Source: a bacterium
GTDB taxonomy: Bacteria > Atribacterota > Phoenicimicrobiia > Phoenicimicrobiales > Phoenicimicrobiaceae
Assembly: GCA_018819665.1 (NCBI GenBank)
Contig: JAHJOY010000243.1
Location: 1-11,289, forward strand
DNA length: 11,289 bases
Direction of reading: 5' to 3'
Part shown: piece by piece, positions 1 through 6,103 of the stretch
Layout of the letters: each line of letters opens with the position of its first letter
Position numbering within the stretch: the stretch's first letter is position 1
The notes under the pieces: generated by a model
Databases searched by the model: none
Told to the model about the DNA's origin: nothing
The model's input: the letters and a program-made list of their open reading frames with translations, nothing else
Position numbers and translations under genes: made by a program

Positions 1-286
1 CGGCTTCCGCCTCTCCCTGAGCTCCGGTTAAAGGAGATTTGGCACAGACGGTGTAACGGGGAATAGCCGGAGCAGGGGTGCCAGTAATTACACTGGTGGC
101 AAAGATGAGAAGATTATCGGGAGATAGGGGGTCAGTATGAGGTTTCATCTCTTTTAACATATAATAAAGGGCTAAAGCCCTTCCTCCCCAGTAAGTCCTG
201 TAAAAATTTTCATCAGGATTTTCTATCCAGTGTTTTTTTGAACTTAAATCTATATGTAGTATGTTTCCGGTGTAACCGTATGGCAT
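1..286 (-). CDS. Aldehyde:ferredoxin oxidoreductase, N-terminal fragment (runs off the window)
   Basis: The first 95 codons of a minus-strand gene whose 3' part lies beyond the left edge. The start ATG (284-286) has a GGGGAG ribosome-binding site at 297-302, 10 bases upstream. The reading begins MPYGYTGNILHIDLSSKK and continues with YRTYWGGRALALYYML, DPLSPDNLLIFATSVITGTPAP and a downstream AKSPLTGAQGE. That series (GYTG.ILxxDLS, GGRxL, DPLSPxNxLIFATG-like, SPLTG) is the hallmark of the N-terminal tungstopterin-binding domain of the AOR family. By family knowledge these tungsten enzymes oxidise aldehydes to carboxylic acids with ferredoxin as acceptor in anaerobes. The Cys residues that bind the 4Fe-4S cluster are further downstream and cannot be seen, so the subfamily (AOR, FOR, GOR or a paralogue) is open. 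It starts 34 bp after the tRNA nucleotidyltransferase stop and is probably cotranscribed with it. Confidence 0.88.
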   Translation of the reverse strand, partial: MPYGYTGNILHIDLSSKKHWIENPDENFYRTYWGGRALALYYMLKEMKPHTDPLSPDNLLIFATSVITGTPAPAIPRYTVCAKSPLTGAQGEAEA

Positions 287-320
287 AGTTAGTTTTCTCC
301 CCTTTCGGATATTTTAAAGT

Positions 321-1634
321 TTATTTCATCGAGCCTGTTTCTAAAAATTCAAGTAATCTCTCTCTTCGGTTTAATTCTGGTTTATCAATAACTATTTCTA
401 AAAGCTTTTTGAGCATTCCCCCTAATTCTACTCCTTCCTGGTACCCTAAATCAATCAAGTCTTTTCCGTTTATGGCTAAATCTTTTAATGAAACCGCTGG
501 CTTTTCTTCTAAAACCTCTCTCACCTGCTGTTCCATTTTTTCTAATTGCTTCAGTTTAGCAATTTTTTTACTTATCTTAATATCAGCCCGCTTTAGCTCT
601 AAAACATTCAAAATGTTTTCTTCGCCACGTTTAAAAATATATTGTCTAATATTTTTTGGATTGAGAAAATCAATTGCTCGCCAATCCTCTTGGACCAAAA
701 TACTAACCTTTTTAATTATAGAATTCTTAAATTTTAATCTGCGCAGTATTTTAGCTGCAAATTCTTTTCTGCTTGTCTGAGAATTAGAGGGGAGCTGGGT
801 TACTTCACCCAGTAAAGCTACTAAACGAAGAGCTAAATCGGGGGGAAGATTATTCAAGAGATTTAAAATATGTTCAAACAGATCTTTATTCGGGCAAAGA
901 TCTTCTTGGTAAAAGCCAACACATCTTTCTAGCTCAGGAAGAATAAACTGTAATAAGCCCAATTGTTGTAACAATTTAAACCCTCTTTTAGGAAAATTGC
1001 TTAATAATATTTTAATCAATTCATCCCTAATCCTCTCGGGGCTGACTTTTTTAATCAGTGAACTATTTTTTTCTATCGCCTGGAGGGTAGCTTTATCTAT
1101 TTTAAAATCAAGTTCACAGACCAATCTAATTGCCCTTAACATTCTTAACGGATCCTCTTTTATTCTTTCTACAGGATCTTCTACTCCCCTTGTTATCTTT
1201 TGTTTGATGTCCTCTAACCCGTTAAAATAATCGATTACCCCTTCCCCTTCTCTCCAGGCAAACGCATTAATGGTAAAATCACGGTGTCTTAAATCTTCAA
1301 ATAAATTTGGAGTGGGGGCTGATTTATTTTTTTTAAAAGTACTCACTTCATAATTAATATGATTTATAACTACGGTAACCGTCCCAAATTTTTTACCCAC
1401 CGGAATAACTTTAAATTCTTTAAAAGCTCGGGAAATTTCATCCGGGGTAGCATTCGTAGTTATATCCCAATCATGGGCTTCTTCTCCCATTATCAGATTG
1501 CGGATACACCCCCCTACCACTAAAGCCTCATAACCTGAATCATTTAATATCTTTGTTATAAATAAAGCTCCCGGGTCTATATCTTTGGATTTAATTTTTA
1601 AATTGAATTTCCGGTTTTTCTCTTTTCTAATCAT
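321..1634 (-). CDS. cca: CCA-adding-type tRNA nucleotidyltransferase (poly(A) polymerase family) with degenerate HD region
   Basis: A 437-residue class II nucleotidyltransferase, which adds CTP and/or ATP to the 3' end of tRNA. Visible motifs: GGCIRN at 41-46; the metal-binding D55/D57 pair in HDWDIT; RHRDFTINA at 116-124; the nucleotide-templating EDxxR motif as EDPLR at 160-164; and ERIRDE at 200-205. The C-terminal half corresponds to the region that is an HD domain in many relatives, but the usual LLHDIGKP reads LLGEVTQL at 274-281 and the later FxxH motif is absent, leaving only H255 in DLFEHIL. It therefore probably lacks metal phosphohydrolase activity. Start ATG at 1632-1634 has AAAGG at 1642-1646, 7 bases upstream. 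The AOR gene follows after 34 bp. Whether it adds full CCA, only CC or only A, or is a poly(A) polymerase, cannot be settled from sequence; some bacteria split these roles between paralogues. Confidence 0.9.
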   Translation of the reverse strand: MIRKEKNRKFNLKIKSKDIDPGALFITKILNDSGYEALVVGGCIRNLIMGEEAHDWDITTNATPDEISRAFKEFKVIPVGKKFGTVTVVINHINYEVSTFKKNKSAPTPNLFEDLRHRDFTINAFAWREGEGVIDYFNGLEDIKQKITRGVEDPVERIKEDPLRMLRAIRLVCELDFKIDKATLQAIEKNSSLIKKVSPERIRDELIKILLSNFPKRGFKLLQQLGLLQFILPELERCVGFYQEDLCPNKDLFEHILNLLNNLPPDLALRLVALLGEVTQLPSNSQTSRKEFAAKILRRLKFKNSIIKKVSILVQEDWRAIDFLNPKNIRQYIFKRGEENILNVLELKRADIKISKKIAKLKQLEKMEQQVREVLEEKPAVSLKDLAINGKDLIDLGYQEGVELGGMLKKLLEIVIDKPELNRRERLLEFLETGSMK

Positions 1635-1653
1635 TATAAAACCTTTATTTAGT

Positions 1654-1706
1654 CGGTCGATCAGTCTGTAGTTTAATTTACCAATTCACCGATCGACCAA
1701 TTGACC
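1654..1706. repeat. Short modular intergenic repeat with inverted and direct words
   Basis: An inverted pair, ggtcgatc at 1655-1662 and gatcgacc at 1691-1698, encloses about 28 bases. The right arm overlaps a direct pair, ccaattcacc at 1681-1690 and ccaattgacc at 1697-1706, with one mismatch. It lies in the 5' region of the tRNA nucleotidyltransferase gene. The style, built from words containing ggtcgat, ccaatt and gacc, resembles the repeats at 7619-7776 and 11092-11153, although the words differ. No open frame of note crosses it. Role unknown. Confidence 0.55.
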
Positions 1707-1784
1707 AATTATGATAGGATGTATTGCAACAAACTCTTACTTCTTAAACATTAGAATAATTATACACTATAATCATATCCTTGT

Positions 1785-1870
1785 GAGCAATCGCATGGAG
1801 AGTGGTAATCCCTTAACTTGGATTGCTCCCTACTTTTACAGAGGTGGGCTTGTTTCGTTCCTCGCAATGA
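1785..1870. repeat. Degenerate cattgcgagg...gcaatcc dispersed palindromic repeat
   Basis: Read on the minus strand, 1870 to 1820 begins tcattgcgaggaacgaaac and ends ggagcaatcc. This matches the general form of a dispersed intergenic element seen in many bacterial genomes (CATTGCGAGG..CGAAG..GCAATC). An inverted pair gagcaatc (1785-1792) and gattgctc (1821-1828) extends the palindromic structure to the left. The plus-strand frame at 1711-1914 that spans it encodes a protein resembling nothing recognisable and is taken as spurious. The rest of the 489-bp spacer 1635-2123 is AT-rich and holds the upstream region of the minus-strand gene and the promoter at 2061-2089. Confidence 0.6.
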
Positions 1871-2060
1871 TAAAGGAGTGCCTATGCGCTGCGCGCTATA
1901 TGTTGAAATATTAAAGAATAATTTTCTAGTTTTCCTTTATTAGAATAAATGGTTTTACAAATTTTTTCAAATTTATTCAAAAATTATAAACTCTGCTAAA
2001 GTCCTCCTCGTATTTCATAGTAGAAGAAGGCTATCCTTAAAATATTATTAAAACATTATT

Positions 2061-2089
2061 TTGAAATTATTAAGAGAAGGTGATAAAAT
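2061..2089 (+). promoter_or_regulatory. Sigma-70-type promoter for the aldo/keto reductase gene
   Basis: TTGAAA at 2061-2066 and TAAAAT at 2084-2089 are separated by 17 bases; each box matches five of six consensus positions. Transcription would start near 2096, leaving a leader of about 28 bases that contains the GGGAG ribosome-binding site at 2115-2119. The surrounding sequence is AT-rich, so a chance match is possible. Confidence 0.55.
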
Positions 2090-2123
2090 TTTTTTAAAAC
2101 AATAAAGACGAAAAGGGAGAAAT

Positions 2124-3224
2124 ATGATTTACAAGGAATATGGGAAGACCGGGAAAAAAGTTTCTGCAGTAGGTTTTGGTGGAATGCGATTCGATATTTC
2201 CAAGAGCAAAGAAGAAAATGCCGAACTTCTTCGTTATGCAAATGCTAAGGGAATCAACTATTTCGATACCGCCCCTTATTACTGCAAAGATCAGAGTGAG
2301 GATATTTTCGGTATTGCCTTCAAGAACATGCCTTATGAATTCTACGTTTCTACCAAAGGCACTCCTAAAGATTTTAACACCGCCAAAAAAGCAAAAGAAG
2401 CGGTAAAAAAATCTTTAGATCGATTGGGTCTCCCTAAAATTCATTTTTACCATATATGGTGCCTCATTAAAATGGAACATTATGAATTAGCTATGAAACC
2501 CGGGGGACAGTATGAGGGTCTCCTGGAATGCAAAGAGGAAGGATTGATTGACCATATTGTCTTTTCTTCACATCAGCCGGGATTAGAAATTAAACACATC
2601 TTAGAAGACGGCAAGATGGAAGGCGTGCTTTTGGGAATTAATATCTTAAATTTCCCCTATCGCTGGGACGGAGTTATGGCCGCCTATAAAAGAGGTTATG
2701 GTGTAGCAGCCATGAACCCTCTATTCGGAGGAGCCATTCCTAACCATGAAAAAGAGCTTTCTTTTTTAGCTTCAGGAGGAGAAACCCCCACAGAGGCAGC
2801 TTTGCGGTTTTTAATATCCTGTCCACAAATATCGGTAGTATTAAACGGTTTTACCACCCATAAGCATATCGATATGGCCTGCCGCGTGGCCGATGAAGCC
2901 CTGCCTTTTACTGATGCAGATTTGGAAAAAATCAGAAAAAAAATAGGAGATAATATGAATTCGGCTTGTACCGGTTGCGGCTACTGTGACAACTGTCCCC
3001 AGAATATTCCAGTGCCTTCTTATATGCAGCTTTACAATGAAAAACAGATATTTGGCAGCAGCGATAAAGAAATGAAAAAGAAAAGTTATTTGTGGGGCAT
3101 AACAGAAAGCCATAGGGCAAGAGCAAATGAATGTATCGAGTGCGGACAATGTGAGGAGGCCTGCACCCAGCATCTGCCCATAATAGAACGTCTTAAAGAA
3201 ATAGCTTCCTGGGAGAAAAAATAA
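2124..3224 (+). CDS. Aldo/keto reductase with C-terminal two-[4Fe-4S] ferredoxin-like domain
   Basis: 366 residues in two parts. Residues 1 to about 270 form an NAD(P)-type aldo/keto reductase barrel: GFGGMRF at 17-23, FDTAPYY at 47-53, and a candidate catalytic tetrad D48, Y53, K78 and H110. Residues 282-347 carry two cysteine quartets, C282/C285/C288/C291 (followed by P292) and C337/C340/C343/C347, as in bacterial ferredoxins. This architecture is the COG1453-type predicted oxidoreductase common in anaerobes; the clusters suggest electron exchange with a ferredoxin or partner protein. The substrate is not known for the family and cannot be inferred here. Start ATG at 2124 is preceded by GGGAG at 2115-2119. 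The gene is monocistronic: its own promoter lies just upstream and about 280 bp of gene-free DNA follow. The second quartet has CTQHLP where CP is commoner, a small deviation that need not abolish cluster binding. Confidence 0.9.
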   Translation: MIYKEYGKTGKKVSAVGFGGMRFDISKSKEENAELLRYANAKGINYFDTAPYYCKDQSEDIFGIAFKNMPYEFYVSTKGTPKDFNTAKKAKEAVKKSLDRLGLPKIHFYHIWCLIKMEHYELAMKPGGQYEGLLECKEEGLIDHIVFSSHQPGLEIKHILEDGKMEGVLLGINILNFPYRWDGVMAAYKRGYGVAAMNPLFGGAIPNHEKELSFLASGGETPTEAALRFLISCPQISVVLNGFTTHKHIDMACRVADEALPFTDADLEKIRKKIGDNMNSACTGCGYCDNCPQNIPVPSYMQLYNEKQIFGSSDKEMKKKSYLWGITESHRARANECIECGQCEEACTQHLPIIERLKEIASWEKK

Positions 3225-3507
3225 GCGCTTAATAAAACAGTTTTATAGACGGGTTGTTAAAATCTAATTTGTTTTAACTATGGTTTAAACCGGAATCGTG
3301 TTTGAAAAATTCATACAAATAATTGATCCTCGCTAATTTTTAAAGTTCTCTATATATAATTCTACATCTACAATCGCATTGTGCTTTTTCCTACTATGTA
3401 ATATATTTTTAAAAAATACTGTTAGTTAAATTTTAAAAGTGAACACCCTAAAAATTAGAAATAAACTATTTTTAAATCTTTGGATATCATAAGTTTTTAA
3501 AATTTAC
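3225..3507. other. AT-rich spacer between aldo/keto reductase and MarR genes
   Basis: No gene is supported here on either strand. Small palindromes are visible: taagcgctta at 3222-3231 (overlapping the stop codon), ataaaac/gttttat at 3232-3246, gttaaaa/ttttaac at 3256-3278 and ggtttaaacc at 3282-3291. None is GC-rich with a following T-run, so no convincing terminator for the upstream gene can be named. One or more may still slow or end transcription. Confidence 0.5.
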
Positions 3508-3536
3508 TTGACAAATATTTTTTTATCCTTTATAAT
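3508..3536 (+). promoter_or_regulatory. Perfect consensus sigma-70 promoter of the MarR-thioredoxin operon
   Basis: TTGACA at 3508-3513 and TATAAT at 3531-3536 are exactly 17 bases apart, matching the consensus at all twelve positions. The transcription start is expected near 3543, inside the first operator palindrome. An intrinsically strong promoter under a duplicated operator fits a gene pair that is normally repressed and can be switched on fully. It also excludes the upstream TTG at 3536 as a start codon, since that lies in the -10 box. Confidence 0.9.
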
Positions 3537-3564
3537 TGCTAATAGCAAATATTGCTAATAGCAC
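3536..3564. promoter_or_regulatory. Duplicated palindromic operator, probable MarR autoregulatory site
   Basis: TTGCTAATAGCAA at 3536-3548 is a perfect 6-bp inverted repeat around a central A. A second copy at 3552-3564 differs only in its last base (C for A). The copies are 16 bp apart. The first overlaps the end of the -10 box and the expected transcription start, the second follows directly, so a bound protein would block RNA polymerase. Size, symmetry and place, immediately ahead of a marR-family gene, match known MarR operators. That this regulator binds it is inference. Confidence 0.82.
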
Positions 3565-3580
3565 AGAGGTTGATAATAAG

Positions 3581-4000
3581 ATGGAGAAAAAATTAGTAGA
3601 CCTGTTAATCGAACTAAAAAGAGATTGCATGATAGATGAAGAACAGATTCGGACTCTATGCAATGTCTCTTTGGCGGAATACAAGGCAGTTATGGAAATT
3701 AAGGCAACAGAAAGGATAACCTGTAATGTTTTGTCTAAAAAGATGGGCCTATCTCCTTCCCGGGGTAGTCGGATAATTGATGGTCTGGTTAGAAAAAAAT
3801 TACTGCTAAGAACGACCAACCCGGAAGACAGAAGATCTTTCGTTTTATCTCTTTCCTCCAAGGGAGCGAAAATCAAAGATGATATCGAGCGGGAAAGGAA
3901 TAATTGCGAAAAAAGAATCAGAGAAAAATTATCAGCAAAAGAATTTGATTTAATAAAAAAAAGTTTAGAATTAGTTACTAAAATTTTTCATCAAGAATAA
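3581..4000 (+). CDS. MarR-family transcriptional regulator, likely redox-responsive
   Basis: 139 residues from ATG 3581, close to the usual MarR length of 140-150. The winged helix-turn-helix spans about residues 45-95: ITCNVLSKKMGLSPSRGSRIIDGLVRKK-type helices, then the wing with NPEDRRSFVLSLSSKG at 80-95, matching the family DPxDRRSxxLxLTxKG signature. Flanking helices would form the dimer interface. Cysteines at 16, 27, 48 and 109 are candidate sensing residues; C16 and C27 lie in the N-terminal helical region. The ribosome-binding site is agaggt at 3565-3570, 10 bases before the ATG. The open frame could extend to TTG 3536, but that codon sits in the -10 box and upstream of the expected transcript start. 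The thioredoxin gene follows 21 bp downstream in the same operon. It probably represses its own operon through the palindromes at 3536-3564. The inducing signal is unknown; oxidative or disulfide stress is inference from the partner gene. Confidence 0.88.
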   Translation: MEKKLVDLLIELKRDCMIDEEQIRTLCNVSLAEYKAVMEIKATERITCNVLSKKMGLSPSRGSRIIDGLVRKKLLLRTTNPEDRRSFVLSLSSKGAKIKDDIERERNNCEKRIREKLSAKEFDLIKKSLELVTKIFHQE

Positions 4001-4021
4001 AAACAAAGGAGGAAAGAAGCG

Positions 4022-4357
4022 ATGGAAAATAGTAAATCATTAGAAGTAGAAGTGAACAAAAACAACTTTCAACAGGAGGTTTTGGAATCTTCCATTCCTG
4101 TATTGGTAGATTTTTGGGCTTCCTGGTGTATGCCTTGCCGGATGTTAGCACCAATTATTGAAAAATTAGCAGAAGAAAATCAGGGCAAACTCAAGGTATG
4201 TAAACTAAATACCGATGAGAACCAGAATATTGCAGCTCAGTATGGCATCCAGGGTATACCTACTTTAATCGTCTTTAAGGAAGGCCAAGAAGTTAGTCGT
4301 ACCGTAGGGGTAATGCCAAAAGAAAAGTTACAAGAAAAACTTAACCCTATTCTTTAA
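4022..4357 (+). CDS. Thioredoxin with CMPC active site
   Basis: 111 residues, a single thioredoxin fold of standard size and no signal peptide, so cytoplasmic. The core reads VLVDFWASWCMPCR at 27-40 with the redox cysteines C36 and C39, the buried acid D30, and the cis-proline loop GIPT at 78-81. The canonical dipeptide GP between the cysteines is MP here. In thioredoxin-fold proteins this dipeptide tunes reduction potential and partner choice, so its behaviour may differ from a housekeeping TrxA. An extra cysteine, C60, lies in the strand KVCKLNTD. The ribosome-binding site AGGAGG at 4007-4012 stands 9 bases before the ATG, an excellent match suggesting high expression. The gene is second in an operon with the MarR regulator and is followed by a terminator at 4368-4407. 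No thioredoxin reductase gene is visible nearby. Confidence 0.95.
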   Translation: MENSKSLEVEVNKNNFQQEVLESSIPVLVDFWASWCMPCRMLAPIIEKLAEENQGKLKVCKLNTDENQNIAAQYGIQGIPTLIVFKEGQEVSRTVGVMPKEKLQEKLNPIL

Positions 4358-4367
4358 CTTTAACATA

Positions 4368-4407
4368 AAAGCGGGCTCTAAACTTAGATTTAGTTAGGGT
4401 CCGCTTT
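4368..4407. terminator. Rho-independent terminator between convergent operons
   Basis: A 14-bp stem pairs 4368-4381 (aaagcgggctctaa) with 4394-4407 (ttagggtccgcttt), including two G-T pairs, around a 12-base loop. It is followed on the plus strand by a T-rich stretch reaching about 4430, ending the MarR-thioredoxin transcript. On the minus strand the stem begins with T-rich sequence from 4370 leftward (ttttatgtt), so it may also end the transcript of the converging RNase gene, whose stop is at 4427. Confidence 0.82.
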
Positions 4408-4426
4408 CTGATTTAAATTTTACTTT

Positions 4427-6088
4427 TTATTTTCCTCTTTTTTTGCTGTCAGCAAGCAGCATATTTAAATCTAATATATCTTTTTGTATCTCAATTAATT
4501 TATTTTTAATATTGTTTAATTTTTCGCTATTAGTGCCACTATTAGCTCCGTATTCTAATCTCTGAAATGTTGGCAAGAATATTGATTTTACTTTTTCAAT
4601 ATTTTCCTCTATCTCTCTAAATTCTTTACTTCTTCTATCTATCTCTAATCTTCCACCAGGCAAAACACTTTCCCCTTCAATAGATAAACTTTCTCCTAAT
4701 TCCGGAATATGGGTTATAATATTTAATTCTTCTTTAATTTTTTTGGAAACCTCTTCGATTGCATCCTCTTCTCCGTGGACTACAAATATTTTTTTGGGTT
4801 TATTTTTAAAACTTTTTATCCACTGTATTATCCCTTCTCTGTCGGCATGTCCTGAAAAACCCTCTAAAGAGCATATTTCAGCATTTACCTGAATCTCTTC
4901 CCCAAATATTTTGACCACTTTTTCGCCTTCTTTTATCCTTCTGCCTAAAGTACCCTTGGCTTGATAGCCGACGAATACAATACTGGATTCTTTTCTCCAC
5001 AGATTATGTTTCAGGTGATGTTTTATTCTCCCGGCAGTACACATCCCGCTGGCTGAAATTATTACTTTACTTTCTTTGGAAATATTTAATTGTCTGGATT
5101 CCTCCACTGTGCGAGTATATTTTAAATTATAAAAATCCAAGGGGTTGTTCCCTATGTTTATGAGATTTAAAGTATCTTCATCAAAACAGTCCGGATTTCT
5201 CAAAAATATCTCTGTCGCCGAGACAGTTAGCGGACTATCTACATAAACCGGTACGTTTAAAAAATCCTGGTCTTCAGTTTTAATGTATGCAGTATAATAT
5301 TTATTTAACTCATAGATTATATCCTGGGCTCTTTCCACTGCGAAAGAAGGAATTACTACATTCCCGCCTCTTTTTACGGTAGTATTTATAATAGAGATTA
5401 GTTCTTTGGTATCATCTTCTGAAGGGTGGTGCAATTTATTTCCGTAAGTCGATTCTACAATCAGATAATCTGCTTCATCGATAAGATAAGGGTCCTTTAA
5501 AATGGGCCTATCCCGCCTCCCCAAATCGCCTGAAAATACCAACTTGGTCTCTTTGCCCTCCTCTTCTTTTATCCACAACTCAATTATGGAGGACCCTAAT
5601 ATGTGCCCGGCGTCTCTAAATCTTAAAGTAACTTCTTCGTTTAATTCTATTTTTTGGTCATATAAAACCGGCTTAAAATATCTCAGGCTCTCTTCCGCTT
5701 CTTTTAGGGTATAAAGAGGTTCTCTCAACTTTTCTCCTGATCTTCTTCTCTTCCGATTATCCCATTCATTCTCCATCTCCTGAATATGTCCGCTATCGGG
5801 GAGCATGATGGAACATAAATCAACAGTTGCTTTGGTAGAGTATATATCCCCTTTAAAACCTTCCTTTATCAATTTGGGTACTCTTCCGCTGTGGTCTATA
5901 TGAGCATGAGATAGAACCATAAAATCTATCTCTTTAGGATTAAAGCGGAAAGGTTCGTAGTTCATCCGGTTAATCGATTTGCTCCCCTGAAACATTCCAC
6001 AATCTATTAAAAATTTAGTATTTTTAGTTTCAACTAAAAAGTTAGAACCGGTAACTATTTTAGTAGCACCTAAAAAAGATATTTTCAT
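4427..6088 (-). CDS. Beta-CASP metallo-beta-lactamase-fold ribonuclease
   Basis: 553 residues of the COG1236-type RNA-processing exonuclease/endonuclease family. The metallo-beta-lactamase part shows HAHIDH at 61-66, H162 in DAGHILGS and D188 in FSGDLG, the expected ligands for two zinc ions. The beta-CASP insertion follows with motif A as E212 in ESTYGN, the SASGM segment at 345-349, motif B H414 in GFSGHAD and motif C H438 in VVHGEE. All catalytic positions are therefore present. Residues from about 485 add a charged, probably helical tail (EFREIEENIEKVK, KLNNIKNKLIEIQKDI) beyond the usual core; this could be an oligomerisation or partner-binding segment. Start ATG 6086-6088 has AAAGGA at 6098-6103, abutting the threonine synthase stop 15 bp upstream, so the two genes are very likely cotranscribed. 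Specific RNA substrate is unknown. It differs from RNase J in lacking the long C-terminal domains of that family. Confidence 0.9.
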   Translation of the reverse strand: MKISFLGATKIVTGSNFLVETKNTKFLIDCGMFQGSKSINRMNYEPFRFNPKEIDFMVLSHAHIDHSGRVPKLIKEGFKGDIYSTKATVDLCSIMLPDSGHIQEMENEWDNRKRRRSGEKLREPLYTLKEAEESLRYFKPVLYDQKIELNEEVTLRFRDAGHILGSSIIELWIKEEEGKETKLVFSGDLGRRDRPILKDPYLIDEADYLIVESTYGNKLHHPSEDDTKELISIINTTVKRGGNVVIPSFAVERAQDIIYELNKYYTAYIKTEDQDFLNVPVYVDSPLTVSATEIFLRNPDCFDEDTLNLINIGNNPLDFYNLKYTRTVEESRQLNISKESKVIISASGMCTAGRIKHHLKHNLWRKESSIVFVGYQAKGTLGRRIKEGEKVVKIFGEEIQVNAEICSLEGFSGHADREGIIQWIKSFKNKPKKIFVVHGEEDAIEEVSKKIKEELNIITHIPELGESLSIEGESVLPGGRLEIDRRSKEFREIEENIEKVKSIFLPTFQRLEYGANSGTNSEKLNNIKNKLIEIQKDILDLNMLLADSKKRGK

Positions 6089-6103
6089 CTCGATTTTTCC
6101 TTT

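Noticed and set aside
1759..1764. TATAAT on the minus strand as a -10 box for the tRNA nucleotidyltransferase gene
   Set aside because: No acceptable -35 box at 16-18 bases; the best TTGCTC is 20 bases away.
1711..1914. Open frame of 67 codons on the plus strand upstream of the aldo/keto reductase
   Set aside because: It is built across the dispersed repeat, has no ribosome-binding site, and its translation resembles no protein.
2841..3173. 110-codon open frame on the minus strand
   Set aside because: Antisense to the ferredoxin-like domain of the aldo/keto reductase, which is clearly the real coding frame.
3536..3580. Fifteen-codon N-terminal extension of the MarR gene from TTG 3536
   Set aside because: The TTG overlaps the last base of the -10 box and lies upstream of the expected transcription start; ATG 3581 has a ribosome-binding site.
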